Assembly (NCBI GenBank): GCA_002336245.1
Contig: DDDG01000020.1
Location: 1 to 21,340, forward strand
Direction: 5' to 3'
Source of the DNA: Flavobacteriales bacterium UBA1986
GTDB taxonomy: Bacteria > Bacteroidota > Bacteroidia > Flavobacteriales_G > Salibacteraceae
Length of the DNA: 21,340 nt
The notes beneath the pieces are model-generated. The model was not told where the DNA came from. It worked only from the letters and a program-made list of their open reading frames with translations, and ran no database searches. The position numbers were made by a program, and so were the translations under genes. Shown piece after piece: positions 15,172 to 21,047 of this stretch. Numbering within the stretch: the stretch's first letter is position 1; the number at the start of each line of letters is the position of its first letter.

Positions 15172-15468
15172 ATGGGAAAAGGAGATCGTAAATCGACGAA
15201 GGGAAAACGCTTTAGAAGTTCATTCGGCGTTACAAGAAAAAAAACTAAACGCAATCTATCCGTAGCTGAGATCGCTGCGTTGCCAAAGAAAAAAGCTGCC
15301 GCAAAAAAGCCGACAGCCGCTAAAGCTGCCTCCGCTAAAAAAGCTGCAGCCAAAAAAGAAACTGCTCCTAAGAAAGAGGCAACAGCTAAGAAAGAGACTG
15401 CAACAAAAAAGGCCGCTCCAAAAAAGAAGGCTGCCGCAAAGACTGAAAAGGCTCCTAAAGCTGAGTAG
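15172..15468 (+). CDS. bTHX ribosomal protein with Lys/Ala-rich histone-H1-like tail
   Basis: This 98-aa very basic protein begins MGKGDRKSTKGKRFRSSFGV, which matches the short 30S protein bTHX (MGKGDxKTxxGKxxxGSYG in relatives). Usual bTHX proteins end soon after this region. Here about 60 residues of low-complexity K/A/E/T repeats follow (about 38-98, with units such as AAAKK, KKETA and KKEATA), resembling bacterial histone-H1-like tails. It may be a ribosomal protein with an RNA/DNA-binding extension, or a nucleoid protein using a THX-like head. It follows the HU gene but has its own -7 box after the HU terminator. It is convergent with pdxH, 31 bp apart. Confidence 0.8.
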   Translation: MGKGDRKSTKGKRFRSSFGVTRKKTKRNLSVAEIAALPKKKAAAKKPTAAKAASAKKAAAKKETAPKKEATAKKETATKKAAPKKKAAAKTEKAPKAE

Positions 15469-15499
15469 CCATTAAGGGCAGTTTAGTTCAGACTCATTA

Positions 15500-16126
15500 T
15501 TAGGGACTCAAACGGTTCACCTTCCACACATCATTTTCGGAGGTGAATAAGAAGCGGTCGTGCAAACGGCCAGGTCGACCTTGCCAAAACTCAAATGAAG
15601 TTGGCTTTACTACGTAACCTCCCCAGTTTTCTGGGCGAGGAACGGGCTGTCCGTCGAATTTATTCTCGAACTCTTCCATTCGAAGTATGAGCTCTTCCCT
15701 ATTCGCGATGACGCTGCTTTGATTGGAGGCCCATGCGCCGAGTTGACTCAGGCGAGGTCGTTCAGAGAAGTATTGATCTGATACTTCGGCGGGTACTTTT
15801 TCAGCAATGCCTTTCACTTTTACTTGGCGTTCAAGTTCCGACCAGTGGAAATTCATGGCCACTCTATTCTCCTGCTCGATTGCCTTTCCTTTCTGACTTT
15901 CATAATTTGTGTAGAAGACCAATCCCTCCTCAAGAATGTCTCTTAGGTAAACAACGCGCGTTGCCACCTGTCCGTCGAGCACCGTAGCTACAACAACCGC
16001 ACTGGGCTCTTGCACGTTCTCTGAAACGGCATCTTCATACCATTGTTTGAAGAGCTTCAACGGCTCTAAGAGGAGGTCATTTTCCTGCAGTTCTCCTCGG
16101 TTAAAATCCCAGCGTTCGATCTTCAT
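15500..16126 (-). CDS. pdxH: Pyridoxamine 5'-phosphate oxidase
   Basis: PdxH is an FMN-dependent enzyme that oxidises pyridoxine or pyridoxamine 5'-phosphate to pyridoxal 5'-phosphate. The protein is 208 aa. FMN- and substrate-binding motifs are visible: ATRVVYLRDI (55-64), FYTNYESQKGKAI (71-83) and NRVAMNFHW (87-95). Others are RQVKVKG (100-106), SYF-type DQYFSERPRLSQLGAW (117-132), FWQGRPGRLHDR (180-191) and the typical end VNRLSP. PLP is the cofactor of SerC encoded nearby, but the genes are not in one operon. A TATCTTTG box (16134-16141) lies 7 bp before the ATG. The gene is divergent from rarA. Confidence 0.96.
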   Translation of the reverse strand: MKIERWDFNRGELQENDLLLEPLKLFKQWYEDAVSENVQEPSAVVVATVLDGQVATRVVYLRDILEEGLVFYTNYESQKGKAIEQENRVAMNFHWSELERQVKVKGIAEKVPAEVSDQYFSERPRLSQLGAWASNQSSVIANREELILRMEEFENKFDGQPVPRPENWGGYVVKPTSFEFWQGRPGRLHDRFLFTSENDVWKVNRLSP

Positions 16127-16133
16127 GTAGAAA

Positions 16134-16141
16134 CAAAGATA
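16134..16141 (-). promoter_or_regulatory. -7 box upstream of pdxH
   Basis: TATCTTTG on the minus strand is an exact TAnnTTTG match only 7 bp from the pdxH ATG, predicting a nearly leaderless transcript. Confidence 0.55.
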
Positions 16142-16174
16142 TTCGGACTGAGCATAGCACAGATTTCGTTTTAT

Positions 16175-17443
16175 TTGAATGTGCTCTCACCCACTCCACT
16201 TGCCGAACGACTGCGACCCAAGAAACTCGACGACATCATCGGTCAGGCCCACCTATTGGGTGAGCAAGGTGCACTTCGCAAATCGATTCGTTCGGGGCTC
16301 ATTCCCTCCATAATATTTTGGGGACCACCCGGTGTAGGCAAAACTACCATCGCTCGTTTGCTGGCCGAAGCCTTAAAACGACCTTTTCATCAACTGAGCG
16401 CCATCAACTCTGGAGTAAAAGACATTCGAGAGCTGATTTCGAATGCAAAACGTGGCGGTCTGTTTGGACAGAACAATCCGATTGTTTTCATCGATGAGAT
16501 TCACCGCTTCAGTAAGAGTCAGCAAGATTCTTTGTTGGGCGCTGTTGAGGACGGAACCATTACACTTATAGGAGCCACCACCGAGAATCCATCTTTTGAA
16601 GTGATTCCCGCCCTGCTCTCTCGTTCTCAGGTGTATGTGCTCAATTCTTTTGGTCAAGAAGAACTGAAGATGCTGCTGGAACGCGCTTATGCTGAAGATT
16701 CTTGGGTGAAAGAACAAGGCGTCGAGTTGGAAGACCCAAACATTCTTTATCGCCTTTCGGGTGGCGATGGACGGAAATTGTTGAATACGCTGGAATTGCT
16801 GCTGAGCAATGCCGAAGGCAAATCGCGCCTGAGTACGGAAGAAGTTCAAGAAATCGTGCAGCAGAACCTTTCGGTGTACGATAAGTCGGGAGAGATGCAC
16901 TACGACCTCATTTCTGCCTTCATTAAATCTGTGCGAGGAAGCGACCCCGATGCTTCCATGTATTATTTGTGTAGGATGACCGCTTCTGGAGAAGACCCGA
17001 AGTTCATTGCAAGGCGCTTGTTCATTCTAGCTTCTGAAGACATTGGCTTGGCCAACCCCACGGCTCTAGCCTTGGCCGCTTCTTGTTTTGATGCAGTTCA
17101 AGCCTTGGGATATCCAGAATGTGAAATTCCATTGGCTGAGTGCACCATCTATTTGGCCAGTTCACCAAAAAGCAATTCGGCCTACTTGGCCTTGAAAAAG
17201 GCTCAAGCTCTTGTAAAGGAATATCCGAATGAAGCCGTTCCTCTTTTCTTGCGAAATGCACCTACCAAGTTGATGAAGGAATTGGGTTACGGAGCCGATT
17301 ATAAATACCCACACGACTATCCGGGAGCCTTCGTGAAGCAGAATTACCTCCCCGATTCTCTCAAAAACCAGGTGTTTTACAAGCCAAAAGACTTGGGCAG
17401 AGAAAAAGCTTTGAAGGAGTACCTCGAGCGTTTGAAAGAGTAG
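16175..17443 (+). CDS. rarA: Replication-associated recombination protein A (RarA/MgsA) AAA+ ATPase
   Basis: RarA is a clamp-loader-like AAA+ ATPase acting at stalled replication forks. The 422-aa length fits. LAERLRPKKLDDIIGQAHLLG opens the AAA+ domain. Walker A is GPPGVGKTT (50-58), Walker B is VFIDEIHRF (104-112), and GATTENPSFE (133-142) is the sensor-1 region. The C-terminal tetramerisation part contains DLISAFIKSVRGSDPDAS and YKYPHDYPGAFVKQNYLPD, conserved in RarA. The start is uncertain: TTG (16175) is the first in-frame start, GTG (16181) is equally possible, and no in-frame ATG exists near the N-terminus. It is divergent from pdxH with about 48 bp between them. Confidence 0.95.
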   Translation: MNVLSPTPLAERLRPKKLDDIIGQAHLLGEQGALRKSIRSGLIPSIIFWGPPGVGKTTIARLLAEALKRPFHQLSAINSGVKDIRELISNAKRGGLFGQNNPIVFIDEIHRFSKSQQDSLLGAVEDGTITLIGATTENPSFEVIPALLSRSQVYVLNSFGQEELKMLLERAYAEDSWVKEQGVELEDPNILYRLSGGDGRKLLNTLELLLSNAEGKSRLSTEEVQEIVQQNLSVYDKSGEMHYDLISAFIKSVRGSDPDASMYYLCRMTASGEDPKFIARRLFILASEDIGLANPTALALAASCFDAVQALGYPECEIPLAECTIYLASSPKSNSAYLALKKAQALVKEYPNEAVPLFLRNAPTKLMKELGYGADYKYPHDYPGAFVKQNYLPDSLKNQVFYKPKDLGREKALKEYLERLKE

Positions 17444-17750
17444 ATGTTTTCATAGTCTGTTGAGCTGATGTTGATTACAAAGATTTCCTTCGTTTAGAGC
17501 AAGATGTATTGACTCAAAATGAAAGCTGTTTTCCCTCCGTTTAGATAAAAATGACAACTAAAACGCGCATCGTTTTGTTTCTCAATACAATCGCACTATA
17601 ATTGTTTCGCAAAGAAAATTGCAAGTGAGAGCAATTCAGCTTATCATTGAGTCTTCTACGCCGAGTATGTATTTGTACTCTTTCAGGCGAAAATTGAGTG
17701 CTTAACAGCACAGAAGCCGCAGTTTTTATTCGGCAGGTTAAATAGAGATT
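17444..17750 (+). other. 307-bp intergenic region between rarA and the barstar-like gene
   Basis: No convincing gene is visible. It contains a small inverted repeat AATTGC/GCAATT (17617-17622 and 17631-17636, 8-nt loop), two copies of GAAAATTG (17614-17621 and 17689-17696), and a weak promoter-like TTCCTTCG (17485-17492). A 16-codon ATG frame at 17550-17600 has no supporting features. No terminator was recognised after rarA. Confidence 0.4.
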
Positions 17751-18239
17751 ATGGAGTTCGTAAAGAATATGTTCAGTCAAGAAGTTGATTTTCTATTGGT
17801 AGATGATCGCGCTGATAACACCCAGAAGAACCTGGAAAAAGACCAGGATTTGGACGTGACTATGGTCGTGCTCAGCGCAAGCCGTTCGACCAACAAGGCT
17901 GGCTTGATGACTGAAGCATTTGACCAATTCGATTTTCCTGACGCTCTATTAAACGACTGGGACAAATTGTACAACAGTCTTCTTGAAGTCTTTGAAAATG
18001 TGGAAACCAAAGAGTTCTTATTGGTAATTCCAAGGGCAGACAAGATGTTGATTGAAGAGCCCGACGAAGAGGTTGGCATCTTCTTGGAAATTCTTGCCGA
18101 CACTGCAGATGGAGCTCGCACAGCACCTAACGACATCAATTTTAAAATCGCCATGCTCATCGCCGACCCTAAAAACACACGCATGGGAGATATGCTCGAA
18201 GAAAATGAGATTCCTTTCGAGTTTGTCGAAGCCGACTAG
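17751..18239 (+). CDS. Barstar-like protein (ribonuclease-inhibitor fold), orphan
   Basis: This 162-aa acidic protein is predicted to be cytoplasmic. Residues about 47-125 resemble the barstar family: a first helix (NKAGLMTEAFDQF), then FDFPDALLNDWDKLYNSLLE, matching the barstar pattern of an acidic helix with FPxxxxxNWDALxDxL. A hydrophobic strand (KEFLLVIPRADKM) and a C-terminal helix (VGIFLEILADTADG) follow. The N-terminal ~45 residues and the C-terminal segment (IAMLIADPKNTRMGDMLEENEIPFEFVE) extend beyond the ~90-aa barstar. In known pairs barstar blocks the active site of barnase; no ribonuclease toxin gene is adjacent here. The ATG at 17751 is the first in frame. It could be an immunity protein, a solitary antitoxin, or a barstar-fold protein with another role. 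Confidence 0.6.
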   Translation: MEFVKNMFSQEVDFLLVDDRADNTQKNLEKDQDLDVTMVVLSASRSTNKAGLMTEAFDQFDFPDALLNDWDKLYNSLLEVFENVETKEFLLVIPRADKMLIEEPDEEVGIFLEILADTADGARTAPNDINFKIAMLIADPKNTRMGDMLEENEIPFEFVEAD

Positions 18240-18365
18240 AGCCTCTGTATCAATTTGATCTTCTGAGATTTCTGTTTTCAAAACGCATTGTTGCGCTCCT
18301 CGTTTTGGTCGTAAATCGAGATTTAGCGCCCTGAGTTGAATAGATTCCATTTCGCTTTGTTGCAC

Positions 18366-18382
18366 ATAGCTGATTCAGCTAT
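18366..18382. repeat. Perfect 17-bp palindrome with adjacent TTAGC repeats (possible operator)
   Basis: ATAGCTGA-T-TCAGCTAT has perfect 8-bp arms around a single central base. Four bases later two tandem TTAGC copies (18386-18395) run into AGCTG (18393-18397), which repeats the arm core. The site is 68 bp upstream of the 63-aa gene. The size and symmetry suit a dimeric regulator, but no regulator gene is nearby. Confidence 0.55.
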
Positions 18383-18450
18383 AACTTAGCTTAGCTGTTG
18401 GCGGGCATGAACGCTTGAATTATTTTTCTCGAAGAACAAATAGCAAAAAA

Positions 18451-18642
18451 ATGAATTTCACCATTAAGCTTAAGAAAGTAAGGACCATCGAGAAGTTGGA
18501 AGCTTATTGGACAAAGGAAGACCACATCAATTTGCTTGAGTTGTTTGAATTTTCGGATGCCTCGAGCGTGGCTGAAGAAGAGTTGTTCGACATGCTGTCG
18601 ATGGCTATTGTAGGCCGTCAGGACATCAACCTTATCTTCTAA
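18451..18642 (+). CDS. Small protein of unknown function (63 aa)
   Basis: I do not recognise a family. The 63-aa protein MNFTIKLKKVRTIEKLEAYW... has a basic N-terminus (residues 1-15), an amphipathic central helix (INLLELFEF) and an acidic segment (ASSVAEEELFDMLSMAI). It is likely a soluble helical protein. The ATG at 18451 is preceded by an A-rich stretch (AGCAAAAAA), common before Bacteroidota starts; the frame is open upstream to a TTG at 18415 without further support. A 17-bp palindrome upstream may regulate it. Codon use looks normal for the window, which argues for a real gene. It lies between the barstar-like gene and the recombinase gene. Confidence 0.55.
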   Translation: MNFTIKLKKVRTIEKLEAYWTKEDHINLLELFEFSDASSVAEEELFDMLSMAIVGRQDINLIF

Positions 18643-18713
18643 GCGAATTCGGGAAGTTGCTGCATTCCTCTACACCTTCTTCGCCCAGCGGTTGTCTAGT
18701 CTTTTGAAAGCCC

Positions 18714-18731
18714 ACGAATACACTTATTCGT
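18714..18731. repeat. Short inverted repeat upstream of the recombinase gene
   Basis: ACGAATA-CACT-TATTCGT has perfect 7-bp arms and a 4-nt loop. It ends 32 bp before the recombinase GTG. There is no T-run, so it is not an obvious terminator; an operator or recombinase site is possible. Confidence 0.45.
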
Positions 18732-18763
18732 CGCACCAACCACCGGCGTTTTAGTTTGGTCGG

Positions 18764-19960
18764 GTGAAGAAGTTCAAAATCGTATTGCGCTCGAACTTGG
18801 ATGTTCAACCCGCCATTTTGGAAGTTCGGTTTCCATTCGAACGAAGCATCGTTTTGCAGTTGAAGGAAATGCGAGGAAGATGGAATCCGCAGAAATCCTG
18901 TTGGGAGTTTCCCAACGAGCGTTCCATTCTGCATGAAATATGGGATCGGTTCCGAGGGCAGATTTGGATAGACCAACAGCAAGTTCGTTTCCCTGCTGTT
19001 CCAATGCCAAAAGGCGTTGGTGAGAAGGTGAAGCTTCGCCGCAGCATTGGTCGCGACCTACCTGAGGGAGGGGAAGAGAAAATTACCCGCTACCATTTGC
19101 GATTGCATTCACGGCGCTATAGTGAGAGCACTTGTGAAACCTACACGAGTATGATTTTGGGGGTGAGTGCTTGGTTGAGGTGCATGCCCGATGAGATGAG
19201 TCAGAATGACTTAGAGCGCTACCAGACCAATTACTTAAAGAAGAACAACTATTCCTTGAGTTATCACCGGCAATTTATAGGAGCCTTGAAGTTGTATTTG
19301 GAATTGTTTGAGAATCCAGAAATCCACCCCGACGAACTTGTTCGTCCGAAGAAGGTGAAGAAGCTACCCGTTGTATTGTCGCTTCAGGAAGTACGAAACA
19401 TTATGGAGTGCACCGCGAATTTAAAGCACCGCAGTTTATTGGCTTTGATGTATGGCGCAGGCTTGCGTGTGAGCGAAGCGTGCAATTTAACCACCACTGA
19501 TTTAGATTTTGATCGCAGTCAGATTCACATAAGGATGTCGAAGAACAACAAGTTTCGTTACCTACCCTTCTCCCCTGCTTTGAAGGTTATGATGCGCAAT
19601 TATTTGGATCGGTATTACCCAAATCATTTTGTATTCGAAGGTCGAGAGGGCAATCATTACTCCCCGACCAGTGTTCGTCAGTTTTTAGCCCGATCGGTAA
19701 AGCAAGCTCGCGTTGAAAAGTACGTGACACCTCACACCTTTCGACATTCCTATGCCACTCACCTTTTGGAAGCCGGCATCAATTTGCGCATTGTTCAGGA
19801 GTTGTTGGGACATTCGAAGCCCGAGACCACGATGATTTATACGCACGTAAGTCAGAAGCTCAAACTGAGCGTCTCCAGTTCTTTCGATAAGCTTTTGAGC
19901 TCGGAGTCGGAACCCGACCGAAACGAGCTCCCAGGCCCCTCAAACTTCCTTATCCCATGA
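18764..19960 (+). CDS. Tyrosine recombinase/integrase, XerC/D-like, probable cassette integrase
   Basis: This 398-aa site-specific recombinase cuts and rejoins DNA through a 3'-phosphotyrosine. The catalytic set is complete: R235 (GAGLRVSEA), K260 (MSKNNKFR), H324 and R327 (TPHTFRHS), H350 (LLGHSKPETT) and Y359 (MIYTHVS). A SAM-like core-binding domain covers about 105-190 and the catalytic domain about 200-375. The N-terminal ~95 residues include LKEMRGRWNPQKSCWEFPN, a domain common in Bacteroidota integrases. The end THVS...SSFDKLL resembles IntI and Xer tails, but the extra helix/insertion that classical IntI carries between the second and third catalytic patches is not evident. The start is GTG at 18764. 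It is co-directional with, and 42 bp from, the core site of the cassette that follows. Confidence 0.93.
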   Translation: MKKFKIVLRSNLDVQPAILEVRFPFERSIVLQLKEMRGRWNPQKSCWEFPNERSILHEIWDRFRGQIWIDQQQVRFPAVPMPKGVGEKVKLRRSIGRDLPEGGEEKITRYHLRLHSRRYSESTCETYTSMILGVSAWLRCMPDEMSQNDLERYQTNYLKKNNYSLSYHRQFIGALKLYLELFENPEIHPDELVRPKKVKKLPVVLSLQEVRNIMECTANLKHRSLLALMYGAGLRVSEACNLTTTDLDFDRSQIHIRMSKNNKFRYLPFSPALKVMMRNYLDRYYPNHFVFEGREGNHYSPTSVRQFLARSVKQARVEKYVTPHTFRHSYATHLLEAGINLRIVQELLGHSKPETTMIYTHVSQKLKLSVSSSFDKLLSSESEPDRNELPGPSNFLIP

Positions 19961-20001
19961 GAATACGAGCATTATTGCTACTTTAGGGCATCCTATAACC
20001 A

Positions 20002-20010
20002 GTTAGGTGC
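20002..20010 (+). other. Integron-like core site (attI/cassette 5' junction)
   Basis: GTTAGGTGC fits the integron core consensus GTTRRRY (GTTAGGT) and is the exact reverse complement of GCACCTAAC at 20850-20858, after the GIY-YIG gene. In integrons the first bases of an inserted cassette are complementary to the inverse core at the start of its own attC. By analogy the crossover would lie between G20002 and T20003, with the 42 bp back to the recombinase stop serving as attI. Confidence 0.6.
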
Positions 20011-20020
20011 AATTAGAAAA

Positions 20021-20845
20021 ATGAAAAAACCAGCAGAGAAAATATTACTAAATGAAATTTTAAAACTGAAAGACCTTGACAACGTTAAGGTCAGGTTCAA
20101 TCTGATGTTTGCTGGTAATTGGAATCCAATCGAATTATTTAAAAACGCAGACTTTGAGACTATTCTCGCTGGACACTATTGGAATTACAGCAAAAACAAA
20201 TCTTATAAAAATGGTCAAATAACCATAGGATTCATAAGACTAAATGAAAAAGATTCTTGGCTATTGTTTCACATCGGTAGAATCACAAAGGACTTAAATA
20301 AATTCAATGGAGTGGGTTATGAATTTGAGACACTTACTGAATATGAAAAATACTTTGGACGGTTAATTATAAAGTTCAAGAATAAATCTCAAACTATGAT
20401 TCGCCTAGCTAACTCGGTTATGGATGATTGTGAGATACAACAAATTTTACCTGACACTTTTGACAATGATATTTTCCCAGGCTATGACAGGGTAAATATC
20501 AGTTGGAACGAATTATCGAGGGTTATTACAAAGGAAAGTTGGAAAACGGCACTTCAGAATCAGAAGGGTGTTTATTTGATTTCTGACGCTTCTAACGGTA
20601 AAAAGTATGTTGGCTCAGCATATGGAGAGAATATGATACTCGGCAGATGGAAAGCATATATAAAAAATGGCAACGGTGGCAATGTTGAATTAAAGAAGTT
20701 AGATTTTGATCACATCAAGAATAATTTCAGATATTCGATTTTAGACATCTTCAAGTCAACAGTAGATGATGAAACTATTATTTTAAGAGAAAATTGGTGG
20801 AAAGAAGTTTTACAAACAAGAGAGTTCGGATATAATAAAAATTAA
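20021..20845 (+). CDS. GIY-YIG nuclease-family protein (cassette gene)
   Basis: This 274-aa protein has an unrecognised N-terminal domain (about 1-165) and a C-terminal GIY-YIG-like domain (about 180-272). The latter shows GVYLISD (G183-V184-Y185) as the GIY motif and KYVGSA (Y196-V197-G198) as the YIG motif. R209 is in GRWKAYIKNG, a possible metal-binding Glu is E257 in RENWWKEVL, and N272 is near the end. This is the core set of a GIY-YIG endonuclease, though activity is not proven. The gene is visibly more AT-rich than its neighbours: bases 20041-20100 have 17 G+C of 60, against 26 of 60 at 19381-19440 in the recombinase. It is framed by complementary core sites, as expected of a captured gene cassette. 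The ATG lies 10 bp after the core site, so its leader is minimal. Confidence 0.85.
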   Translation: MKKPAEKILLNEILKLKDLDNVKVRFNLMFAGNWNPIELFKNADFETILAGHYWNYSKNKSYKNGQITIGFIRLNEKDSWLLFHIGRITKDLNKFNGVGYEFETLTEYEKYFGRLIIKFKNKSQTMIRLANSVMDDCEIQQILPDTFDNDIFPGYDRVNISWNELSRVITKESWKTALQNQKGVYLISDASNGKKYVGSAYGENMILGRWKAYIKNGNGGNVELKKLDFDHIKNNFRYSILDIFKSTVDDETIILRENWWKEVLQTREFGYNKN

Positions 20846-20849
20846 AAAA

Positions 20850-21047
20850 GCACCTAACACTGTATATAGCAAATAGGGCGTTTGGTGGTTTTCGAAAGTT
20901 CAGTGGTTATTTGAAACACCGCCAAATCGTTGATTTGGCTTTTAAAATGAATAAGATAAAAACAAAATACAACGATTTGGCTCAGTGCAAACTTGAAAGT
21001 ATATCGCTTTCTTGTGCCCTACTTGCCATATACTAACCGTTACCAGC
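20850..21047 (+). repeat. attC-like recombination site (long imperfect palindrome)
   Basis: Right after the GIY-YIG stop comes the inverse core GCACCTAAC (20850-20858; ACCTAAC fits RYYYAAC). The left arm GTATATAGCAAATAGGGC (20862-20879) pairs with the right arm GCCCTACTTGCCATATAC (21016-21033) at 16 of 18 positions. A core-like GTTACCAGC (21039-21047) ends the element. The middle (20880-21015) holds further stems: TTTGGTGG with CCGCCAAA (20881-20888 and 20919-20926), and the perfect hairpin GCCAAATC-GTT-GATTTGGC (20921-20939). GATTTGGC is repeated at 20974-20981. Core, long imperfect arms and position after a cassette gene match attC sites. The length (about 195 bp) exceeds that of typical attC, and the right core matches GTTRRRY only partly. 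Confidence 0.65.

Noticed and set aside
17485..17600. Possible small RNA or 16-aa peptide gene with a TTCCTTCG box
   Set aside because: The box lacks the second consensus base, no terminator follows, and the peptide frame has no independent support.
17541..17780. 79-codon minus-strand frame in the rarA/barstar-like gap
   Set aside because: Composition is random (Leu/Arg-rich, no domain), it overlaps the start of the barstar-like gene, and no promoter was seen.
18249..18259. ATCAATTTGAT palindrome after the barstar-like gene
   Set aside because: It is short and AT-rich, of a size expected by chance, without a T-run or paired copy.
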